Below the pieces are notes generated by a model, which did not search any database, was not told the DNA's origin, and saw only the letters and a list, made by a program, of their open reading frames with translations. A stretch of 25,566 nt of DNA from Ettlia oleoabundans (taxonomy: Eukaryota > Chlorophyta > Chlorophyceae > Chlamydomonadales). The stretch spans positions 1-25,566 of the forward strand of contig JAAMXP010002399.1 in assembly GCA_019693395.1 (NCBI GenBank), given 5' to 3'. Shown one piece after another: positions 1 to 10,600 of this stretch (position 1 is its first letter; every line of letters begins with the position of its first letter). A program made the position numbers and the translations under genes.

Positions 1-50
1 CCACACACACACACACACCACCACCACCACGCACGCACGCATGCATGCAC
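1..50. repeat. Compound microsatellite (CA, CCA, GCAC/GCAT units)
   Basis: The window opens with a run of CA dinucleotides (about 2-19), passing into CCA/CAC trinucleotides (about 18-30), then GCAC and GCAT tetranucleotides (31-48). It is cut by the window edge, so its full length is unknown. No gene reads through it. Simple-sequence tracts of this kind are common between genes in green algal nuclear genomes. Confidence 0.9.
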
Positions 51-637
51 AACAAAAACATAAATTCCTCGAGTGAGGCCAAGAATGAGTATGAATGGGA
101 CACAAATTAGTAGTTCTCATTGGACTGCTGTTGTTGGGCCGTATGCAATGTTAGACAGGAAACGTTTGGGTCATGCAGGTCAGACAGGGTGAAGCAGTTG
201 AACCATGCAGGGCACACAGCAGCTACAAATAATGACAGCAGGGGGAGGTGCACAAGCAGCACCGGAAGCTAAGAAGCCGGAGTTGTGAGCTGTGTTGCTT
301 GCAAGCACATATCGCATGCGGAATCGACAAGCTGCACAGCAAGTAGACGGGAGACCGAGCAGGTGTTGTTGTGTGGCAGGGTCAGTGGTTTCAACCGCAG
401 GATTGGCAAAGTCACAATCGGCGTGGCGGGCGGCGTCAGAAGCGGCGGTAGTAGTGGTAGCGGTGGTGGTTGGCGCCGCTATGGTTCGCTAATACCATGA
501 AGCTTGTGCGTATGCACTTCACTCAGTGAATGTCTTAAACTTTTCCGAAAATGCTGTAGCCTCACTTGTACTTCAGGGTTTCAACACTGATTTGCGTTCG
601 CACGCGGCAGTATCGCTAGCAGCCGATTTGTGGCATC
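51..637. other. Unassigned region upstream of the first gene
   Basis: I see no convincing gene here. A frame open at about 292-492 encodes an Ala/Val-rich stretch, but it begins without an ATG in context, has no recognisable motif, and its second half is a GGT/AGT-type trinucleotide tract at about 440-472. The region probably holds the promoter and 5' UTR of the gene starting at 638, and possibly the edge of an unseen gene to the left. Confidence 0.5.
440..472. repeat. Imperfect GGT/AGT trinucleotide tract
   Basis: A run of degenerate G-G-T, A-G-T and A-G-C triplets, about 33 bases long, lying some 170 bp before the first gene's start codon. It is imperfect and short, and no coding role can be shown for it. 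Confidence 0.6.
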
Positions 638-2945
638 ATGCAGCGGGTGCTGGCAAACCTAGGGCGGACTTCAGCCCCATTTGCGGTGGCCGCCCCACTG
701 GCAGTGGCTGCACACCCTCAGCCACCCCACCAGGCACAGGTATGCGTGTCTCAAGGGTGTTGCTGCTAGTAGGCATGAACCAGCCCGCGCGTGAGGCGCC
801 TTGCTCCATGCGATCAGGGCCGCCGATAAGCCACCTGCGTCCTCCTTGCAGAATGCCGGAGCCTCATGCCCTACAGCGCCCACCGGCCTGTCGGTGGAGG
901 AGGTGAGGCTATTATGCTGCTGAAACGGCGTGCCGCTTAATCCGTCCGCCAGTGTGCCACCGTCTGGGGTGCCTGTGCCGCGTAAGCACCAACTTACGCC
1001 TGTACTGCTCCCCTCCCGATTTATGCCTGGTATGCAGCACGAGGGCTTCCTGCACATTGGGTTTGAGGACCCAATCGTGCGAGACGAGGTGGCCCTGGCG
1101 CTGACTGACCTGTCTGCGCTGGGAACCGGCACCATTGTGGCCCGCAGGTGTGCATGCCACCCTCCCATTATGGCTGATGTTTCTTGGGAGTGCGTAAAAC
1201 ACCCTGTTATGCCTTGCCGTGCTCGGTGTCCATTGATCCGGCGTGTTTCCGCAGCCCCTGGTGTGTTTATCCATTGTTGCCCCCATTTGGCTGGCTGGGC
1301 GCAGGCCTCCGGCCAGCGCCGCTGCTCCAGGCCCGGCCCCTGCCTTGGCCCCAGTCATTGAGGAGGTAGATGATGAAAGTGTGGCAAGTGATGGCAGTGA
1401 GGTCAATGGCCTCTTGGCTTCTGCCGACAACCTTGAGCCTGCCTTCCAGGGGGCAGCGCCCCCAGGCGGCAGCAGCGCAATGGATCTGCTCACCACCACC
1501 GTCACCAATCTGGTAAGTACCTGTTGCCCTTGGTGTTTGATAACAGCATACGGCTTTCGCTCACATGCCTTGTGCATGAATGCAGGCTTCAATTGTTGTT
1601 TATCAGCCAATTCGCACAAATGTGACGGGCAAGCGTCTTAGATGATGTCCCCTTGCACCTGTCTACATGCATTGCTCCTTTGGCTCTGCCTCCATGTGCA
1701 GCTGAACAATGAGGACATTTTGGTGCGGATCCGGGACCACCTGGCCTCCGATCCCGCCTTTAATGAATTGATGGACCGCTTCAACCCTCACCCAAGCCTG
1801 CCTGCCCCCGCCCGGGTGCTGCTTCTGGAGGAGCTGGAGACGGAGCCAGCACGTGTGTCAGAGCAAATGCCTGCAGGCAACACTCAGGACGGCGGGAATC
1901 CATTGCTCAGCCTGCTAGCCGGGATTCAGCGTGGAGTCGCGGTGGCAGCTACGCATGTTGGCGAGGTGGGTTTGCAGCAGCGGGTACGTCAGTGATGGCA
2001 ACACATCAACTGCACATTGCCAGTTGGGGGCACGTTGTGTTGCCATCACCAACTAAGGTTTGGACTGCCACTGCCACTGCTGACGGACAAAACCAATCTT
2101 GTTTTACCTCTCTTGTGCAGGCCTTCTGTCACCTGGGCAACATGCTGCGCGGCATTGGGGAGAGCCTTTCCCTCACGCTGTGAGTTGTTGCTGTGCAGAC
2201 TGCATGACGGTGTTGCGCTTGAGACTATGGCTAACTGAACCTTCTGCTGACTTCCCTTCCTGCGTTTGCTTGTGTGCCTCGCAGGGCGGGCATGGATGCG
2301 CCACATGCTACTCAGGGTGTAAACGGCCAGCACCATCGCCCCAATGTCCCTGTCGCTGCTGCAAAGGTGGCCTGCGCAGTTGCTATCATGGTGTTGACAC
2401 GCCGTGTGGCGGTGGCGCGCCTCGCATTGTAGTCAGCTGAACAGGCACCCGCTAGCTTTGTTGCCCAAAGCACCCTTTGTGAGAGGAGTACTTCATGCGG
2501 CCAACGTACTGGACCGCAACTGGCTGCCCAGCTTTGACCACCTGCTCGATGCAGTGAGTTGGGCTTTTGTCTGTACAACCACAAGATGCCCTGCAGGGGG
2601 CGCGAACAGTTTTCCCGTGGTCTTTTGGAATGAATGGCTTGATGCCATGGCCACTCTGTACATATGGGGGCAATCTCTTCCACATGTTGTCTTTGTCGTC
2701 ACGCCACTTTGTTTGCATGCTTGTATTAACGACTACCTGGGGGCTATGATCATTCTGCTCCGCCCTCCATCCCCAGCAACAACCCCTCACCCATTTAGCA
2801 GCAGACTACAGGCTCACACGTGCTCCCTTTGATGCTTTTGACGCTTGTGTTCATGGCCTCGTAACCCAACCGATTGCAGTTGAAGGGCTTGTATCCCTAT
2901 TGTTGGGCTGTAATCCTGCTGGTGGACACAGGCCTCTATTTCTAG
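638..2945 (+). CDS. Hypothetical protein, nine exons, hydrophobic C-terminus
   Basis: I do not recognise this protein. A consistent model joins exons 638-739, 852-902, 1038-1147, 1305-1512, 1702-1983, 2121-2179, 2285-2366, 2437-2553 and 2880-2945; all introns are GT-AG and the phases match, giving about 358 residues. The start is the first ATG of a frame that runs directly into a good donor (CAG|GTATGC). Residues 1-50 are Ala/Pro-rich. An exon with the motif HEGFLHIGFEDPIVRDEVA follows, then an acidic Pro/Ala linker, a helical predicted-soluble segment (NNEDILVRIRDHLASDPAF), and a last exon with a short hydrophobic stretch (CWAVILLVDTGLYF) that could be a tail anchor. If the intron at 2367-2436 is retained, the protein ends instead at 2432 (about 319 aa) with a different hydrophobic tail. 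Function unknown. The exon structure is well supported up to 2366; the 3' end is less certain. Confidence 0.6.
2909..2913 (+). terminator. Possible TGTAA poly(A) signal inside a last exon
   Basis: TGTAA is the usual poly(A) signal in chlorophytes. This copy lies within the predicted last coding exon of the 638-2945 gene, about 30 bases before its stop. That would leave almost no 3' UTR unless the protein really ends at 2432. It is also only about 180 bp before the start codon of the next gene. It may be a chance match. Confidence 0.3.
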
Positions 2946-3091
2946 CTAAAAGGGAGCGCCGCCCTGCTGTGGCCCTGCTGTGCTTGGTTATAACGGAAGT
3001 TGGGGCGTCAGGAGTTGATTGGGGTGCTGAGCAATACACCCTGCAGTTTCACGCATTCTGTTGGAGCTTGCGCAGGCGAGGTGGCGAGGAG

Positions 3092-6000
3092 ATGCTGGCC
3101 TTTGGTCGTTTCCTGCAGCAGCAGGCACAGGGGGAGCCTGACGACGGTCAATATGATGTATTCGTGGAGCAGATGGTGCAGAGGGTTTTGGAATCTGTCT
3201 TGCTAGAGGACAGAAGGCAGGCACTGCAACAACTGCGCGACTTGCTGGCGGGCAGCTCGCAAGCCCAGCTTGCCTTTGGTGCCGTGGGACTTCCCGCTAT
3301 GCTGCAAGTGGTGCGGGATCGCGAGGACTTGGAGATGATGCAGCTGGCTTTGGAGAGCCTGGCGGCGGCAATAGGCGGCAGCAGCGACACTGGTGCCGCT
3401 CAGGTATGGGCACCCAGATGGCTGTAGGGCTGTTCTTCTCATTGCTGGACTGTCCCCGAGCGCTCATGCTGATCAAGTCTGTTACTATATAGTCCTGAGG
3501 GAGGATGGCAAGTGGGCACAGTTTTGGACCTTCCCATTCTTTGCGGGTTTGTTGTTGGCTCGTTGGGCCTTTGACTGCGCAGGCAGTAGCCATTAATGCG
3601 CAGCAGCTGGCTAGAACTCCAGAGGCTTTGCCGCTGCTACTCAGCTTGTTAGAGCAAGGTTCAACAGGCGCCAGCGACTTTTACGCGCGGTACCACGCTC
3701 TGCAAGTGCTCAAAGGGCTGGCGGCAGCGGCGCCACGCCAACTGCAAGAGGTGTGATAGATGTCCAGGCGCATGCGTTGCGATGAACTGAGCTTGACATT
3801 AGAGGTTGCACCAAACCTCGTGTATGTAAATTTGTGAATGTAACATTACCTTACCCTGCACCCCTACCCCAACCATCTACCCACCGCACTGCACCCCCTT
3901 GACTCATCGCCTGCGAACTGCCTGCAGGCCATCCTGGGCGCGCCGCTGGGCATGACGCGTATCATGGATCTGCTGGGGGAGCAGGAGGTGCTGCGCAACG
4001 AGGCGCTGTTGCTGCTAACACAGCTGGCTGAGGGTAGCAGCGACCTGCAAAAGATTGCGGCTTTTGAGGGCGCGTTTGACCGCCTGTTTGGCATCATAAA
4101 GTAAGTTGCACTCGTGGATACCTTGGTTTGCGTCGGGGTGCATGGCACTGCAGGTTTTTGCTGTAACATCAAGTGTAAACCTGCCCTGATGGTTGTTAAC
4201 TCGCCCGCTTGCTGGTTGCTTCTGACACACTAGTCCAGGTTTAGATTACCAACCACCCCTCCACATATCCGCCTGCTTTGCAGGGAGGAGGGCATGCTGG
4301 ATGGCGATATTGTGGTGCAGGACAGCTTTCAGCTGCTTGCTGCGCTGCTGCGTGGCAGTCCATCAAACCAGCTCATGTTCCGCGAAACAGGCTTTCTAGC
4401 TCAACTGCCAGCAATACTGCGAGTAACAGAAGGCAGCAATCCAGCTGAGGTTGGCCACGCAGAGATCTCGCCTCAGAAGGCGGCCAACCTGGTGGCGGCC
4501 TTGGAAGTGGTGCTGGCTTTATTGCCACCGCCCGCAGCCGACCCTGCAACGCCCATATGTAGCAGCCAGGCAGAAAATCGGCAGGCGCTGCAGCAGCGGG
4601 GCGTGCTGGATGTCCTGGTGGGGCTGGCGTTGCAAGGGGGTGGCTTACCTGACGACGCTGTGCGTGCCCAGGTGAGTCCTTGATGGTACCGTCAAGTTTG
4701 TGAATCCAACCTGTGCTACATTCCTTCTAGGGAACAAGGAAGCATATGGAGCGATATGACCGCCTGTTTTCCTATGCGCAATTTGGAAATCTACCATACA
4801 TTTGTCACTTGCCCATTCATTGCAGGCCCTGCTATGCTTGGGAGCACTCATTACCGGCAGCCTGCTATTGCAGGATCAGCTGGCAGCATTGTCAATGAAG
4901 TCAGTCACTGGCGAGCCGGTGCCACTGCTACAGGCAGTGTTGCAAGCTGCAGTTGCGGCTCCCACGGCAGCCGAGCAGGTGGCTGCTGATCGCCTGCTGG
5001 AGGCTTACTGCTGCGGCAATGCGGCTGGGCAGTCGGTGTTGGCCGGCTCGTTGATGCACGGTGCGGCAGCAGCGCCCAGCAGCTTTGGTGGGGTTTTGCT
5101 GTCAAGCTTGGGCCGGCATGGCAGCTTTTCAGAGCTTGCTGTCAGCAGCAGGGCCGCGGCAGCCCTGTCGCATCTTGTCAGCGGGAACCCGGGCATCCGA
5201 CCGCACCTGCTGACGCTGCAAGTGCAGATTCAGGCGTCCCAGCAGCAGCGGCCCGCCACCCCTGGTGGCAGCAGTGCCAGCAGTCTGATGACTGTGCTTG
5301 CCTCTCACTTGGGATTGCTTCTAACCCAACATGGCAGACAGCCTGCCAGCATGCGGGCGGCAGCTGGCACGCTGCGCCTGCTGCTGCTGTGGCTGCACGC
5401 TTGTCCGCCAGCTGTCACTGCTTTCCTCCGGGCAGTGGCGCAGTCCCAGCCCTTCCTGGTTGACTCTATTCGCGGCAGCAATGCTTGCAGCGGTTGTGCC
5501 AGCAGCAGCAACCCACTGACATGCGGCATGTTGGCTCTGCTGCTGGGGCTGTGTGCCTCGTACACCGAGGATGCAGCTGGCACACCCACCCAGCAGCAGC
5601 TGCATGGGGCAATTGACAAACAAATAGGGCAGCAGCAGTTCTTGAACGTTCTGGATGGACTACAGCAACATGTTGCCAACCCAGAAGGCAGCAGCAGCGG
5701 CACCATATTCAATGAGGGGCCTAGCATCAGTCCATCCTTTGCTGCTTTCCTAACTGCTATAGCAGCAGAGGTGCGACAGCGGGTGACCGGGTCGGCCAGT
5801 GCAGCGCCGCCGTCATCTGCGATGCAGCCTCAGTCTATGCTGCCCAAGCCAGCTTCAAATGCTGCGGCAAGGTCGAGCTTGATGCCACACATTGCAGCTG
5901 CTCCTACCAATGGCAGCACAGCTGCATGGCTGCAATCCAAGGACAACGGCGCTTCAACGTCCCCACGTGGAGTGTGGCAGCCCACTGGTGCTAACCCTCC

Positions 6001-7041
6001 GACTAGCACAGCAGGGCCAAGAACTTACCAGCCCGTGTCCCTTCCGCTTGCAAATGCCAGCACGCCTGCAGCCATGCCCAACAACCACATGGCTGTGACA
6101 ACGCCGCATTCTGGTATGGCGGACGGGACCACGCAGTTGCAAGAGGCGGCTGGTACTGCTGAGGCGCTGCTGAGGTAAGCACAAATCGAATGTCATCATT
6201 GCAGGTTGGCCATTCGCTTTTTGACTTGTCCCTTAATCCATATTAGCACACACAGACTGGTGTCGTAGTGATGGTTGCCTGCACTCAATTTGTATGCCTG
6301 CTTCTTGCAGAGAAAACCAGCAGCTGCGAGCAGAGCTTGTCTCTCTGACGGAAAGGCTGCGCCAGACTAGCAATACCAACCATGGCCCCACCCCTCAGGC
6401 GGCAGTGGATGCTCAGGCAGCTGCAGAAGCTCAAGCTGACGCTCTTCGGCAACAGCTTACTGTGGTGCAGCAGCATCTGGCACACGTGCAGGCAGACGCT
6501 GAACGTGCGCATGGGGACGCAGCGGCTAGCCAGGCTGCTGCTCGCAAACTTGAAGCAGATCTAGAGGACCTTTCGGCGGCTTACAGCACCCTTGATGCTC
6601 ATGCGGGTAGGTTGCAGCAACAGGTAGAGCAGCTGCAGCGCGATTTGGCAGCCTCCCAGCAGCGGCAGCAGCAGGACGGTGCGCAGACGGTGGCACAAGG
6701 TGGCGTGGGCGAAGCGGAGCTGCAGCAGCGCCTGGAGGCGGTACGCCAAGAGTCACAGCAGGAGGCTGATGATGCTATGGCTGATTTGCTGGTCTGCCTG
6801 GGGCAGGAGGAAGCCAAGGTGGGTTGGAGGCATGTATTACACATGAGCCATGCTGCTGTGTCTCATTGTGCTATGTCAGCAGAACCGTAATGGCCTGGTT
6901 TAATTACAGTGTGCTGCTTCTGTGTGCTTCTTGATGCAGGTGGCGCGTCTGCGGGAACGGCTGGAGGCCTATGGAGTGGACTGTGAGGCGCTGCTGGCCG
7001 ACATTGTGGCTGCAGGGGGGGAGCAGGAAGACATTACATAG
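3092..7041 (+). CDS. General vesicular transport factor p115 / Uso1 (plant golgin candidate 6 type)
   Basis: p115/Uso1 proteins tether COPI/COPII vesicles to the cis-Golgi before SNARE fusion. The model uses exons 3092-3403, 3583-3750, 3928-4100, 4284-4671, 4826-6174, 6311-6818 and 6940-7041, all GT-AG and phase-consistent, giving 999 aa (human p115 is about 960). Residues 1 to about 650 form the armadillo-like head: the family motifs LEDRRQALQQLRDLL near the N-terminus, NEALLLLTQLAEGSSDLQKI (about 184-203) and the following VQDSFQLLAALLRGSPSNQ are clear. A Gln/Ser/Pro/Ala-rich linker lies at about 660-795. Exon 6 encodes a coiled coil (about 797-940), and the conserved C-terminal block LLVCLGQEEAKVARLRERL spans the last intron. 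The acidic tail is very short (GEQEDIT). The ATG at 3092 is the first downstream of an in-frame region without homology; a further 5' exon is possible. The single 1,349-nt exon 5 stands out in an otherwise intron-dense gene. Confidence 0.88.
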
Positions 7042-7106
7042 AGGTTTCCCTACCGATCGTAACACCGAGACATTACATAGATGTTTCCCTACCGATTGTA
7101 ACACCA
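7029..7106 (+). repeat. 39-bp tandem direct repeat, two copies, spanning the p115 stop codon
   Basis: Unit 1 is 7029-7067 and unit 2 is 7068-7106; they differ at three positions (7043/7082, the C/T within CGATCGT/CGATTGT, and the last base). The first unit contains the codons for the last residues and the TAG stop (7039-7041); the second is fully in the 3' UTR and brings a TGTAA poly(A) signal that the first has as CGTAA. Confidence 0.95.
7097..7101 (+). terminator. TGTAA poly(A) signal for the p115 gene
   Basis: TGTAA lies 56 bases after the p115 stop, at the end of the second tandem repeat unit. Chlorophyte mRNAs are normally cleaved 10-20 bases beyond such a signal, so the 3' UTR would be about 70-80 nt. 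The position fits, but it was not tested against transcripts. Confidence 0.55.
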
Positions 7107-7655
7107 CTTTGTCTTATGCAGACAGCAGGCTGGAACCCAATCAAAGAGTTGTTTCTTACATGGTTCCTCAAAGTACTGCGCCAAAACAAGCAGTGTACTG
7201 CTGGCACCAAGTCAGTTGGGCTCACTTGCCTGCCAAGTTGACGTGAGTCCCACTAGTTCCTAGGGATATTGCCCCGCCGTGTTACAGTGGTTCAGAGCCA
7301 CTGCAGCAAAGGTGCGCTCTAGGGTAGCTAGGCCGCGGACGAGCATCGCTGCATAAGATCATTGCATTCTGTACTGACAGTGGTCAATCATGAAAACTAG
7401 CTGATTCAACAGTTTCGGACTTGTGATTGTGGCCCACTTGGTGTCAAGGGGGTGCGGTGTACGGCCACAGTCGCTCGCATTTAAAGCGAAGTATCGTCGG
7501 CAAGGTTCTTTGCATTTGCGGAAGGGTCAGCCAAAGTTCCATGTCAGGCCTATAGCCAGCGCTGCACCTGCCCACGCCAACTCCGCCGCCCAGGCCAGCA
7601 CCCTGTTGCTGATCTTTCCTGCAGGCACTTGCGCGGTATAGCAACACCTGTCACG
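7107..7655. promoter_or_regulatory. Spacer between p115 and arginine deiminase: promoter, 5' UTR, perhaps a 5' exon
   Basis: About 550 bp with no independent gene. It must hold the promoter of the arginine deiminase gene. A frame at about 7471-7600 encodes a basic, Ala/Ser-rich stretch that resembles an organelle transit peptide (for example FKAKYRRQGSLHLRKGQ), but it has no in-frame ATG. An ATG at 7159-7161 opens a short frame that reaches a strong-looking donor (GTGAGT) near 7243. A non-obvious upstream exon is therefore possible. No TATA box stands out. Confidence 0.4.
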
Positions 7656-10600
7656 ATGAGCCTTTCGCAGTCTTTCAAGGTGCGCCTGCATGCCCACTGG
7701 CATTTGTTGTGCTGCGCTTCCCAGCCGACAACCATGTGCAGAAGGTCGGTGACAACTCCCAACCACCACTTCTTGGTTTGCAGGATTTATGTGCCGTGGC
7801 ACCGCCACCCACGCAGCCTTTGAATAAGCTGGATGGCATCACAAAAAAGCCAGCAAGCCGTCGCTCCACAGCGGCAGAGTTGTTGCAAGAGAAGTCGGGG
7901 GTGCTTGGCGCTGTTCAGGTGTGGTGTACATATGCGGGCATTTCTAGGGTCAAAGCGGCTTTAGTGACAACTCCTGCCATGCTCCTCGATCCCACACCCC
8001 ACCGAGTATTTTATGGTCGATCTAAGGAAATACTTGCATTCTTGATCCAGGAGCATGAAAACGACAGGGCCGCTATAGTGATCGTGTGCGAGCCGGAGGG
8101 GATGTCGCTGCAAATGGGAGGCCTTCACCCGCGTGCCTCGCTCTTTGAGAAGCCCGTCAATCTGGATGCCGCCAAGCAGGCAAGCACTGCTTCTTTTAAG
8201 CTGACACACGCAGCAGCATGCATGGCACCTACATTCCGCATGTGATCTGTGGCTACAACTCCTTCACCACCCACCAGAACCCACACACCTTAGCAGTGCG
8301 ATCGGTCCCACGCTGCACTAGTGCTGCCGCAGGCGCATGCCGAGTTCAGGCGTGTGATGCGGGACAAAGGGGTGCGGGTGCTGACAGTAAGGGAGATTCT
8401 AGCCTTTGGCACCGCGAATCACGTGGGGGCTCGCGTGGAACTGGAGGAGTTTGCCATGGAGGTGGGTTGGGTGGATGGCCTGTCGACGCGTGTGGAGAAA
8501 TACAGGCAGGCTGAATTGACTTGCAGTTAAAGCATCGTTGGGGGCATCGCATGGCAACAGAAAGAGGCAAGAGTGGCCTGCTTTTCCTTCTTTTCACTAG
8601 TGAGCGTCAAAGATGCCTATTCCTTGTCACACACACTCGTTCAAACAGGAACCGCTTGCATGCAGGCTCTGACTTACAAACTGGCTGAGGGTAACAGTCT
8701 GGACGATTTGGAGGAGAAGGACCGTCATTACCTGAGTGATGACTACAAGCGCACCGTCCTGCAGCACATGTCGGTACCGCAGCTCATCGACACCATTCTC
8801 ATCAACCCGACTGTCCATGTGGCACCCTCCTATAGGGACACAGGTGGGAAAACCTGAGGCCGTGGGCTTGCTTTTACAGTACAGACGTGGAGCACAGGCA
8901 GCAAGCCCATTCTTGATCAGCCGTCCACCTTGTTCTATTTCAAACACAGTGGCTTGGTCTTGTTTCTCAGGGCACACCCGCCCACCGCCTGCTGCACCAC
9001 TCACCTGCAGGCCTTAACGCTACTTACAGCTTTGAGCCGTTAAGCAACTTGGTGTACACGCGGGACCAGCAGATCACAACGTGCCGTGGCATCGTAATGG
9101 GCCGCCTGCGCTCGCCACAGCGCAACCTGGAGGTGTCGCTCATGAAGTTTTGCCTACAAAAGCTGGGTGAGCCCTCTCCTTCTTAGTCCAGTTGTTTGCA
9201 CCACGTTGTTTATTACTGTTGGCTTCTATGCGAGCCAGATATGATTCCATTTGAACTTCAGCCCACAAGAGTTAGAACTTGCATGCAGCCTTTGTTGCAG
9301 AAGAGCGGACTGACTTCACGGCTATGTATTATTCGCCTTGGGAGTATCTAGCACAGCAATGTATGAATTGCAACTTTATCATGCAGCTTCTCCTATGTTG
9401 ATTTACAGGCCTGCCGGTGATTGGCGAGATAGCAGAGCCAGGCTTCTTGGAAGGAGGTCAGAATTGGCAGAGTCGGTGGCAGCTGGCTTGAAGGACTTGC
9501 TTCACGAATGGGAGCACCCTTGATAGCTCCTACAGTCAGCATCTAAACATCTGAAACTTGCATGCCATGCTGTTATCCTTCTTTGTTTGCAGGTGACTTC
9601 TTCCCTGCTGGACGCGATCTGGCCCTGCTAGGCATTGGGCTTCGCTCCAACTTTGCGGCGTGTCAGCAGCTGATGGACCAGGACCTGCTGGGCACACGGC
9701 GCTTTGCAGTGGTGCGCGATGATTATGAGCAGCACCAGGTGACGTTAGCGGACAGTGATTTGTGGAAATGCGGCACAGAAACAGCACGTTTAATTGCCGG
9801 AATGCCAGAGTCGGCCACCTTATGCACAAAGCCAGCGCTTTGGCATGCTTGAGTGGCCCACCTAAGCATGCAGTTTATATGCACTCACAGAAATTAATGC
9901 CAATCACAAAGACATCCTTGCCTTGCAGCCAGCCTGCTATACTCTGTTCTCAACTCGCTCTCGAGTGTACATGTACCTGTTGACACCCTGCATTGCAGGA
10001 TCGCATGCACTTGGACTGTGTGTTCAGCATCCTGACCGACACAGCGTGTATCATGTTGGAGGAGATGATGGGGGAGAACAGCCCCACACGGCGCCTGGTG
10101 GATGAATATACAAAAAGCAGCGATGGCAAATATGCACTGAGCCGCAAGGGCGTGGAGTTCAGCCAGTACATGCGGGACAACGGCTACCACATCATCCCCA
10201 TCAAGGCGGAGCACCAGCTGGTGGGTGGGTGGTTGATTTGCGGGGCACGAGGAGCACGCGGAATGGCCGGCGGTCATCATTGTTGCCGTTGCCGCCTGAC
10301 TCGCGAACTTGACTTTGGGGGGCACAAGTGCTGCATCTCGGGGTCATGTGGTGCTTGTTCTGCGGCCATTATCACCCCCTTCTCAGCATCTTACTCACTC
10401 ACGTTATTACCTTGTGCTACCCTCCCACTCACGATTATTCTTGACAATTTCGACTGTGTAGGAGTACGGCTGCAACATCCTCAACCTCGGCAACGAGTGT
10501 ATCATCAGCGTGCACATGGAAACAGCGCGCCAGATTGTGCAGTCACCTCACTTTTTTGGCGACGTGCAGTGCATCGACTACTCTCCCATTACATCCATGT

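Noticed and set aside
292..492. Ala/Val-rich open frame before the first gene
   Set aside because: It begins without an ATG, is largely a trinucleotide tract, and does not join the next exon in phase.
5305..5727. Ser/Cys-rich open frame on the - strand within p115
   Set aside because: It is the antisense shadow of the CAG/GCN-rich exon 5; no motif and no start context.
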